Shown here: piece after piece, positions 23,404-32,400 of the stretch
How positions within the stretch are numbered: the first letter of the stretch is position 1
Layout: each line of letters begins with the position of its first letter
NCBI GenBank assembly: GCA_964035545.1
Contig: OZ037770.1
Location: 14,420,642-14,484,641, forward strand
Direction: 5' to 3'
Source of the DNA: Bugula neritina
Lineage: Eukaryota > Bryozoa > Gymnolaemata > Cheilostomatida > Bugulidae
Length of the DNA: 64,000 nt
Translations under genes and position numbers: made by a program
The notes under the pieces: model-generated
The model's input: only the letters and a program-made list of their open reading frames with translations
The model's database searches: none
What the model was told of the DNA's origin: nothing

Positions 23404-25236
23404 ATGGCGTTGTTGGAGAGAGTGACACAGATGGGTAAAGATCTTGGATTGGTGGAGGACAAGCTCGTAGCTTTTATTGAAAAGAACCTACCCATTGTTG
23501 CTGCACAAGAGGAAAAAGAAAAGGCACGAGAGGAAAAAGAAAAGGACCGAGAGGAAAAAGAAAAGGACCGAGAGGAGCGTAGATTAGAGCGTGAGGCGGA
23601 AAGGATCAAGCAAGAAAATGAGAAAGCCATAATGGAGATGAAGATAAAAGCTGATCAGGAGGCAATGGCACTCAAGATAAAAGCTGACCAGGAGGCAGAA
23701 GAGAGAAGACAACAACATGAATTAGATATGGAAAAGCTGAAAGCTGACACAAGTTTGGAGCACTCAAGACATGAGAGCACCAGGTTAGAAATAGCTAATA
23801 AACCAAAACCGAAAATACCATTCTTTGATGAGAAGGTGGACGAAATGGATAGCTATTTAGAGCGGTTCGAGTGGGTTGCCGAAGGATGTAACTGGGACAA
23901 GGGAGATTGGCCCTACCATCTCAGTCAGTACCTAAGGGGTACAGCAACAGAAGCTTACATCCGGTTGTCACCTACTGATCGTAGAGATTATAAAAAAGTC
24001 AAAGAAGCCTTATTGGAGCGCTTTAACTTGACTCAAGAGGGCTACAGAAAAAAGCTCAGAGAGGCAGAAGCTTACGAGGATGAAACTCCTGCCCAACTAT
24101 TCACTAGGATAGAAACTTATGTGCACAAGTGGGTAGAACTTTCAGGGGGCATGGACATAGCCAAACTAGTGGCAACTGAACAATTTATATCATCATGCCC
24201 AGACGACCTAGCTGTGCATTTAAAGCAAAGTTCCTACAACAGCAGTGAGGATATGTGTGATGCAGCGTCACTGTTCTTGCACGCTCGTGGAAGGAAACTA
24301 GCAAAGACAAAGAAAACTAATACAAAAAGGATGGAAAACACACCTGCCAGTAGCATGAATGCTGAACAAGGAAGTAAAAGCGATGGTGCATGCTTCATCT
24401 GCAAAGATAAGTCACACATTGCTCGCAACTGCCCACGGCGAGGGAAGAAGTACTGTTCACATTGCAAGATGAACAACCACAATACTTCAGACTGCAGAAA
24501 GTATGGTGGAAGGTCAGTGCATGCTGCTGCTGCAATAGCGACTACTCAGGATAAGACTGTGGTCACAGATCCAAGAATCTCATCTAAGGTGGAAGAACCT
24601 ACGGAAATCACAGTTAATGGTAAAAAGTTTGTCAACGCTGCTGTCTGCAAGAATGGACCTAAATTCAAAGATGGGGGCACAGCGATATTTGATGCGGAAG
24701 TTAATGGCCAACGAGCTACTGTAATGCGCGACACCGGCTGTGGTTGCATTGTAGTCAATGCAAAGTACGTGCAACCTCAACATTTAACTGGAGAATCAGT
24801 TTATTTGAAGATGGCTGATGCAAGTGTTAGGGAGGCTCAGTGGGCACTTATCTCAGTACGCTCACCATTTTACAATGGTGTCGTCAAAGCTGCAGTAATG
24901 GACAAGACGATTTGTGACCTGCTTATTGGGAATGTGGATGGAGCGAGATCAGCTGACCAGCCGCTGGAAAACTGGAAGGACTGCGCCGTAACCACAAGAG
25001 CTCAAGCTGTCAAGGAAAAGTCAGGAGACAAACCACTGATGGTTGATTCAAATGCTAACCCATTAAGTATAGGGAAAGATGAAGTAGCCAGACTGCAGAG
25101 GGATGACCCCACATTGGAGCGTTTCTTCGATGCAAAAGAAGTGAAGGAGAAAAAGGGATGCACCACTAGGTTTGTGGTGAGGAATAAGATTCTGTACCGT
25201 GAGTACACCGAAGTCTGTCAGTGTAAAACCTGTTAA
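23404..25236 (+). CDS. Gypsy element ORF1: gag, two zinc knuckles, aspartic protease and start of integrase N-terminus
   Basis: 610 codons. Residues about 30-130 form a highly charged Lys/Glu/Arg coiled coil with repeated EEKEK blocks. A retrotransposon gag domain follows (KIPFFDEKVDEMDSYLERFE, later ATEAYIRLSP). Two CX2CX4HX4C zinc knuckles begin near residue 330 (CFICKDKSHIARNC, then CSHCKMNNHNTSDC). The protease active site DTG is at residue 443 (MRDTGCGCIVV), with a later DLLIGN flap-like motif. The last 40 residues resemble the segment before an integrase zinc finger (FVVRNKILYRE). The ORF stops at TAA 25234-25236 and overlaps ORF2 by about 38 bp. Confidence 0.9.
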   Translation: MALLERVTQMGKDLGLVEDKLVAFIEKNLPIVAAQEEKEKAREEKEKDREEKEKDREERRLEREAERIKQENEKAIMEMKIKADQEAMALKIKADQEAEERRQQHELDMEKLKADTSLEHSRHESTRLEIANKPKPKIPFFDEKVDEMDSYLERFEWVAEGCNWDKGDWPYHLSQYLRGTATEAYIRLSPTDRRDYKKVKEALLERFNLTQEGYRKKLREAEAYEDETPAQLFTRIETYVHKWVELSGGMDIAKLVATEQFISSCPDDLAVHLKQSSYNSSEDMCDAASLFLHARGRKLAKTKKTNTKRMENTPASSMNAEQGSKSDGACFICKDKSHIARNCPRRGKKYCSHCKMNNHNTSDCRKYGGRSVHAAAAIATTQDKTVVTDPRISSKVEEPTEITVNGKKFVNAAVCKNGPKFKDGGTAIFDAEVNGQRATVMRDTGCGCIVVNAKYVQPQHLTGESVYLKMADASVREAQWALISVRSPFYNGVVKAAVMDKTICDLLIGNVDGARSADQPLENWKDCAVTTRAQAVKEKSGDKPLMVDSNANPLSIGKDEVARLQRDDPTLERFFDAKEVKEKKGCTTRFVVRNKILYREYTEVCQCKTC

Positions 25237-27868
25237 ACAACTCATGGTACCCAGTTCACTGAGGAAGGAAGTTCTACAGAAAGCTCATGACTGCATAATG
25301 AGCGGACACCTAGGAGTAAAGAAAACCACTGATAGAGTGCTTTTCAACTTCTTCTGGCCAGGACTAAACGGAGATGTCGTACGTTTCTGTCAATCATGTG
25401 ACATTTGCCAGAAGACGGTGAAAAAAGGCTCAGTCATGAAAGTTCCAGTACAGGAAACTCCACTAATTGACACCCCATTCAAGAGATGTGCAATAGACCT
25501 AGTCGGACCAATTAACCCTCCAAGTGAGAAAGGACACCGCTACATCCTAACTTTAGTTGACTATGCTACAAGATACCCTGAAGCTACACCATTGAAGAAC
25601 ATTGACTCAGCTACTGTAGCTGAAGCGCTGCTTGACATATACAGTCGTGTTGGGATACCAGAGGAGGTGATAAGCGATCAAGGAACTCAATTCATCTCGG
25701 ACTACATGAAAGAGTTTACCAGATTACTTGACATGCGGCAACTTCCTACCTCACCATACCATGCAATGGCCAATGGACTTGTGGAAAAGTTCAACGGAAC
25801 CCTCAAGAGTATGTTAAAAAAGTTGTGTGCTAAAGAGCCAAGACAGTGGCATCGGTTTATCAATGCGGCTCTATTTGCATATAGAGAAGTCCCACAGGAA
25901 TCAACAGGCTTCGCCCCATTCGAGTTACTCTATGGAAGAACTGTGCGTGGACCAATGTACATCCTGCGACAACTTTGGACAAAAGAAGACACTGCCGATG
26001 AAGTCAAGACCTGCTATCAACATGTTTTTGAATTGAGAGAGCGTTTAGATGACATGATGGAAATGGCACTAGCTTCGCTAAAAGACAGTCAAAAAAGATA
26101 CAAACACTATTTTGACAAGAAAGCTAAGCAGAGAGACTTCAAATCTGGTGACAAAGTGCTCATTCTTCTACCTACGGATGGAAATAAATTGCTGATGCAT
26201 TGGCAAGGACCATTCAATATTGAAGAGAAAGTCAGACTGAATGACTACATTATCAACATTAGAGGCAAGAGGAGAACATACCATGCCAACATGCTGAAGA
26301 AATATTTTGAGCGGGAGACGCCTACCGACCCTATGACTGTTGGAGCTGTGATGACTTTAGATGCTGCTGGTACTGGAATTATTGATCATGATGAGGAAAG
26401 AGAAGAAGGCCAAGATGATTTGTTGGACCTGTACAGTAAGAAACAGCAGACAGAAACAAGCAAAGATGTCATTCTGGGTGAAGAGCTGGAGAATCAGCAA
26501 AGAAGACAGTTGGAGGAGTTACTGAGAAAGTTTGAAGGTATCTTCAGTGACTTGCCAGGAAATGCAACGGGAATAGAACATTCTATCGAGCTCACGACTG
26601 ATGAGCCAGTGAAATCCAAACCATATGGATTGCCCTACAGGGTAAGAGAAACTCTCAAGGCGGACATCGAGGACATGTTGAAGATGGGTGTTATTCGGCC
26701 ATCTACCTCTCCCTACGCCTCACCAACGGTGATAGTAAAGAAGCCGGATGGAAGCAACAGGATTTGTATAGACTATCGCAAACTAAACCGAGTCTCAGTA
26801 TTCGATCCTGAACCAATGGTGAAAACAGATGACGTTTTCAGAAAGCTCAGTAAAGATAAATACTTTACCAAACTTGATTTATCCAAGGGATACTGGCAAA
26901 TACCAGTGAAGAAAGAAGATATTCCTAAAACTGCATTTGTGACACCCGATGGACATTATGAATTCATCAAGATGCCATTTGGGATGGTTAACTCTGGAGC
27001 GACACTGGTGAGAGGGTTGAGAAAACTTTTTGTAAATCTGAAAGGAGTGGACAACTACATTGATGACATTCTAGTGCACACGGAAAGTTGGGAAGAACAC
27101 GTTAAAATGCTAACAGAAGTTTTCAGCCGACTTGCCACAGCTGGACTTACCGTTAGACCAAGTAAATGTAGAGTAGGAGGAACAAACATGGAGTTCATCG
27201 GACATAAACTTTACAGGGGTGAAATCAAACCAATGGATGACAACATTGAGAAAATTAGGGCTGCGCCAAGGCCAACCAATAAGACGCAAGTGAGATCGTT
27301 CATTGGACTTACTAGTTACTACAGAGAATATATACCTCATTATTCAACTATAGCGAGTCCACTAACAGATTTAACAAAGAAGGGAGAACCAAAGAAAGTC
27401 AAATGGCAGGAACCACAAGAGAAGGCGTACACCACCTTAAAAACAATGCTGACAAGTGCACCAATTTTAAAATTGCCAGATGTACACAAACCGTTTGTGC
27501 TAAGGACGGATGCATCAGATGTTGGGTTAGGGGCAGTGCTGATGCAGCCTCAGGATGGAAAGCTGTTCCCTGTGAGTTACGCAAGTAGGAAATTACTAGA
27601 CCGAGAGAGAAACTACTCAGCCATAGAGAAGGAATGCTTAGCTGTGGTATGGGCGGTCAAGAAATATCTACAGTATTTATATGGTGTGGAGTTCGTGCTG
27701 CAGACTGATCACCAACCGCTGGTGTACATCAATCAGGCCAAATTTGAGAACAGCAGAGTGATGAGATGGGCTATGTATTTACAGAACTTCAGAATCAAGG
27801 TGGAGCCAATCAAAGGAAAGGACAATGTTGGAGCCGATTATCTAAGCCGAATTGACTCAGAATTTTAA
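25199..27868 (+). CDS. Gypsy element ORF2: integrase, reverse transcriptase and RNase H
   Basis: 889 codons of open frame; the first ATG is near 25244, so translation probably comes from ORF1 by a shift into the +1 frame. Integrase first: the HHCC zinc finger (AHDCIMSGHLG, then CDICQK), catalytic D in CAIDLVGP, D in SDQGTQF, E in GLVEKFNGT, and a C-terminal segment ending HANMLKKYF near 26300. Reverse transcriptase next: RPSTSPYASPTVIVKKPDG, ICIDYRKLN, KMPFGMVNSGAT and the YIDD box at 27056-27067. RNase H last: LRTDASDVGLGAVL, AIEKECLAVVWA and QTDHQPL. There is no chromodomain. The order is integrase before reverse transcriptase. Confidence 0.92.
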   Translation: MSTPKSVSVKPVKQLMVPSSLRKEVLQKAHDCIMSGHLGVKKTTDRVLFNFFWPGLNGDVVRFCQSCDICQKTVKKGSVMKVPVQETPLIDTPFKRCAIDLVGPINPPSEKGHRYILTLVDYATRYPEATPLKNIDSATVAEALLDIYSRVGIPEEVISDQGTQFISDYMKEFTRLLDMRQLPTSPYHAMANGLVEKFNGTLKSMLKKLCAKEPRQWHRFINAALFAYREVPQESTGFAPFELLYGRTVRGPMYILRQLWTKEDTADEVKTCYQHVFELRERLDDMMEMALASLKDSQKRYKHYFDKKAKQRDFKSGDKVLILLPTDGNKLLMHWQGPFNIEEKVRLNDYIINIRGKRRTYHANMLKKYFERETPTDPMTVGAVMTLDAAGTGIIDHDEEREEGQDDLLDLYSKKQQTETSKDVILGEELENQQRRQLEELLRKFEGIFSDLPGNATGIEHSIELTTDEPVKSKPYGLPYRVRETLKADIEDMLKMGVIRPSTSPYASPTVIVKKPDGSNRICIDYRKLNRVSVFDPEPMVKTDDVFRKLSKDKYFTKLDLSKGYWQIPVKKEDIPKTAFVTPDGHYEFIKMPFGMVNSGATLVRGLRKLFVNLKGVDNYIDDILVHTESWEEHVKMLTEVFSRLATAGLTVRPSKCRVGGTNMEFIGHKLYRGEIKPMDDNIEKIRAAPRPTNKTQVRSFIGLTSYYREYIPHYSTIASPLTDLTKKGEPKKVKWQEPQEKAYTTLKTMLTSAPILKLPDVHKPFVLRTDASDVGLGAVLMQPQDGKLFPVSYASRKLLDRERNYSAIEKECLAVVWAVKKYLQYLYGVEFVLQTDHQPLVYINQAKFENSRVMRWAMYLQNFRIKVEPIKGKDNVGADYLSRIDSEF

Positions 27869-27902
27869 GTAGTAAGGAGAAATTATCAAAATAATTTCTC
27901 TT

Positions 27903-27914
27903 AGAATGGGGGGT
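27903..27914 (+). other. Polypurine tract of the gypsy element
   Basis: AGAATGGGGGGT immediately before the 3' LTR TGTCACA, the expected plus-strand primer position. Confidence 0.7.
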
Positions 27915-28455
27915 TGTCACAAATTCTGAGTGGACATATACCTATAGACTTACCGGGTTTTTCCTAATGATTATACACGAATGTTCATAAATATTCTAGA
28001 CTGATCAAAGAGATGGGTCATTGTTCATTGTTATTGTTTTCATTAGTCATGTTAACTACTGCCCAGCAATGTAAACAAGGTGTTGCGCAATAACCATGGA
28101 AATTCCAATGTTTTGTTTTGTTTTTCTATAAATAGTATTGGCATGTGGGGAATGTTTTCTACTAGAATCTTCTGTACTGGAATGCTTGAGAATATTCTAG
28201 AGCTTTTTGTTTACTATAAATACTGAGGCAGTTGTGTTTACAGTTCATTCTCGCAGTTCCTTTTTATAAGTTCATTCTCGGAGTTCATTTTTACAAATTC
28301 ATCTGTGCATATCTTACTAAAGGAATAAAGTCTACTTATATTCACAACTCTATTTTACTCACAACTGGATTAGCAAGCTGTATGCTACTTGTCTATACAC
28401 TTCTGACTACCAGACTTTTCGAACTCGTCACACTGCTACCAACAGTTTTGTGACA
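27915..28455 (+). repeat. 3' LTR of the gypsy element
   Basis: 541 bp, identical by eye to the 5' LTR; ends TGTGACA and is followed by CATTA (28456-28460). Confidence 0.93.
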
Positions 28456-28460
28456 CATTA

Positions 28461-29430
28461 TAAAATAAATTGCGTTTTGTCTATCAACTCCTAATTCTAA
28501 TTTTCTATTTTTATTCTTTGGGAGTTATTCTATCCCAATGCTACGTGTGACAAGCTACAAAAGCAATGACTACTGAGTATCAAAGTGTGTTTTTGCCAAC
28601 TTGCATCTAGATTCACTTTTCTCACCACTGATGTTATTGGTTCACCCTGTCTGATACAATGATATTAGCTTTTAGAAGAAGCGTGATAGGAGGAAAGCCT
28701 TGTAAGCCTGTAAAAAGCTGTCTTTATAGCATTTGTAATTGCAGTAGGGCTAAGAATTTAAAATGCTCATTTTTTAAATAGAGTAAACGGCAGGTTACTA
28801 GCTTTTACTGGTAGGAAAATATTAATATATTCATAGCATAATTTACTACCATAGGGTAAAGTTTGAAACTCTGCTTCGATAATATTTCACCTTATAGTTG
28901 AGTTACCAAATACAACTGAAAAGACTTTAAACAATTACATATTTTTATAAACTGCATTATTGCAAAAAAGTCATTGGAAAATTTTTTCTGATTTAATACT
29001 TGAAAAATAATTATTTGCAAGTTTAGGCAAGGCTGTGGCTGTAATAAAAATCAATAAACATATTTACATGAATTCAAAAGAAAGGGCAAGATTTTATCTT
29101 GTATATAATTGTAGCTCAGGAGTTATTCTCACCTGATAAAAGACTCCAATTAGTAAAGCATAAATAGAGATTGCAGAGCAGGAGGAGTAAAATCCCAAAC
29201 ATGAACTGAAGAAACAAAATTAACTTAACAAAACCTGTCAGCTGGAGAAAAGAGTTCAAAATACAAACAATGACTTGTTACTAGACTGCAAAGCGACTTT
29301 TTACATGAAAATTACAGGAAATAAAAAATAAATGACAGAATACCAGCACAGCAACGAACTTTGTTTTTTTATTTAGCTCATACAAATAACTTGCAGGGTC
29401 TAATATTTACAGTTTAAGTAGGCAAGAAGA
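28461..29430. other. Region between the gypsy element and the Fringe copy A 3' end
   Basis: AT-rich, no gene recognised. It should include the 3' UTR of Fringe copy A and, before the insertion, formed the short spacer between the two Fringe genes. Confidence 0.5.
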
Positions 29431-32400
29431 CTAGGCATCTGGCAGTACGCCAAGTCTGAGCTGGATTCTCCTACAACTTTCGGACTTTGGAAAGAGGTGG
29501 CAGTGGAAGGTATATGCTCTGAAACAAGAGGTAAGAAAGAGGTGAGAGTGGAAGGTATACACTCTCTGAAACAAGAGGTAGGAAAGAGGTGAGAGTGGAA
29601 GGTATATGCTCTGAAACAAGAGGTAGGAAAGAGGTGAGAGTGGAAGGTATATGCTCTGAAACAAGAGGTAAGAAAGAGGTGGCAGTGGAAGGTATATGCT
29701 CTGAAACAAGAGGTAAGAAAGAGGTGAGAGTGGAAAGTATACAGTACACTCTCTGAAACAAGAGGTAAGAAAGAGGTTAAACAACTTGATAAACTAATTA
29801 CAAAGTGCTATTTTTATTCAGACAAACCCAGCAAGTTCTTAAACCGGCAAAAATACTTGTAAATATAAATTAAGTTTTGATTCCAATGCATATCCATCAC
29901 TGTGCACCCCCCCCCCCTCCGTTGCTGCTTACACCCCTGCTCTAGCACTGAATCATGAGGTACACACGCTAAAAGAAACAGTCACCGTGTGTGGTATACA
30001 TGTTCAGCATAAATACCATTCTCACTCAATTATTTACAAGATACTAAACTATAGAGCAAATCTTACCTCGTAGGATCTACAGAGATAGGGAATTGTGGGA
30101 TTTCACTCCGTATTAAAAGTCGATTTGGTATTAGGATAGCTTTAGACGCAACAACGTCACCCCAACTGATGCTGATCTACAATACAAAAACATATTCTAA
30201 TATTAGAAGAGCTTGTAACTTACATTATCTAGTAGAAGGAAACAAGCACCTGTTATGACAGTCTAGTAGAAGGAATCAAGCACCTGTTATGATAGTCTAG
30301 TAGAAGGAAACAAGCACCTGTTATGACAGTCTAGTAGAAGGAAACAAGCACCTGTTATGACAGTCTAGTAGAAGGAATCAAGCACCTGTTATGATAGTCT
30401 AGTAGAAGGAAACAAGCACCTGTTATGACAGTCTAGTAGACAGAAACAAGCACCTGTTATGACAGTCTAGTAGAAGGAATCAAGCACTTGTTATGATAGT
30501 CTAGTAGACAGAAACAAGCATCTGTTATGACAGTCTAGTAGAAGGAAACAAGCACTTGTTATGTCAGTCTTGTAGAAAAAAGCAAGCACCTATTATGGCA
30601 GTTTAGTAGAATAAATAGATAGATGGAGAAGAGAAAGTACCTGCTTATGATAGTCAAGCGGATCTATCTGCCACATGGGCTCCAGGTGAGAGTGCATCTC
30701 TGGTATAGAGGTTAGAGGTACTTCCAGTAAATAATCTAACAAAAAACCCAATTAGGCTGTATTATGGCCAACACAACAGAGCACCTGTTAAGATAAAGTC
30801 AAGATCATACTTACTGCACACGTAGCCAATAACAGTGTCGTCTGGGTTGCTTATTGCCTCCCCTCTTTTTATAAACTCCCCATTTCTGAAACAAATCAGA
30901 GACTTCAATGATACAAGTTGAAATAAAATGAAAATAAATTAATTGAAATAAAATGAAATAAATTAATTGAAATGAATTACAGCGCTTCCTCCATATCTCA
31001 ATAAGCTACGAGTCACAAAATCTCAACTCGTGACATAGTAGAATACCATACTCAACTCGCAGATCGGTTAACCTCGGCCATTTCGCCTCTATCCTAAAAT
31101 ACGTAAGCCACAAAACAGAGATCCAAGCCTTTCTCGTGACGTATAGAGTTCCGTGAGATGTAGAGGAAGCACTGCAGTTGTAATATAATAGTGAGAAAGT
31201 AGATATGAATAACTCACCCACACAATGGCACCATTCTTTTAGCCAGAGCTCTGCTAATACACAAAGCAGCACCTCCTGTAGCGAACCAATAGGATATCTT
31301 TTTCCTCTAAAGAAAACCAATACAAAACAGTTTTACAAAATCAGTCAAATATGATGAGTTTCTATCAAACACTGCTACTGAATTGGAATTATAATTCCTG
31401 TCTGTTTTAAAGCAGTGATATTTGCATAATAATAAACAACAAAATATTATTCCTCAAGAGCAGCAGTAGTCTAGGGGTTAGAGTGTTTGGCTTAGTAAAC
31501 ACAAAGTAATGGGTTCGAACCCCAGTAAAAGCCATTGATTATGTCAGGAAGAGCATCCAGTCATAATTGCTCCTGTGCCTCATCTAAATAAGTCCTTAGC
31601 CTGATTTAATAAAAACCCCTTCCATCAGGGGTTTCTCCCCGGGATAGCGACTATAAACTTGCATGAGAATACTATTTTTTCACACTTTACCAACAAAACT
31701 ACCCACAATTCCTGATCAATTCATTATTACAACATGCATCTCCACACCGCAAGCCTTAATGAACCAGCAAACAGGTTTTACATACCTTGTGTTCCATGAC
31801 AGAGTAGATATGATTGTGTACATACCTTGTGTTCCATGACAGAGTAGATATGATTGTGTACATACCTTGTGTTCTATGACAGAGTAGATATGATTGTGTA
31901 CATACCTTGTGTTCCATGACAGAGTAGATATGATTGTGTACATACCTTGTGTTCCATGACAGAGTAGATATGATTGTGTACATACCTTGTGTTCCATGAC
32001 AGAGTAGATATGATTGTGTACATACCTTGTGTTTCATGACAGAGTAGATATGATTGTGTACATACCTTGTGTTCTATGACAGAGTAGATATGATTGTGTA
32101 CATACCTTGTGTTCCATGACAGAGTAGATATGATTGTGTACATACCTTGTGTTCCATGACAGAGTAGATATGATTGTGTACATACTTTGTGTTCCATGAC
32201 AGAGTAGATATGATTGTGTACATACCTTGTGTTCCATGACAGAGTAGATATGGTCCAGGCTGGGTTTACCGATGTACCAGTCCTTGTCATGATCATACCC
32301 TCTCAGCATCTTCACGAAGTTCGGGATATTAATGTAAGTATCGTCATCAACTGAACAAAACCATTTATACCTGTGAAAAATAACAACACAAAATCGCTAA

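Larger units (their letters stand above)
22767..28455 (+). mobile_element. Ty3/gypsy-type LTR retrotransposon with integrase upstream of reverse transcriptase (Gmr1-like order)
   Basis: 5689 bp with 541-bp LTRs (22767-23307 and 27915-28455) that I found no difference between, perfect TGTCACA/TGTGACA ends and a CATTA target duplication. Order: LTR, primer site, gag-protease ORF, integrase-reverse transcriptase-RNase H ORF, polypurine tract, LTR. Ty3/gypsy elements normally have integrase last; integrase before reverse transcriptase in a gypsy-type pol is the arrangement described for the Gmr1 group. All catalytic motifs are visible, so apart from the frame relation between the two ORFs this copy looks intact and recently inserted. 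Confidence 0.93.

Noticed and set aside
29431-29784. 117-codon minus-strand repeat protein
   Set aside because: Repeat artefact upstream of the true Fringe A last exon (29431-29518).
31716-32315. Overlapping minus-strand open frames of 93-140 codons with 40-residue repeats
   Set aside because: They arise because a 40-bp repeat lacks stops in all three frames; only 32226-32370 is supported as exon. Translation of more of it depends on unproven donor choice.
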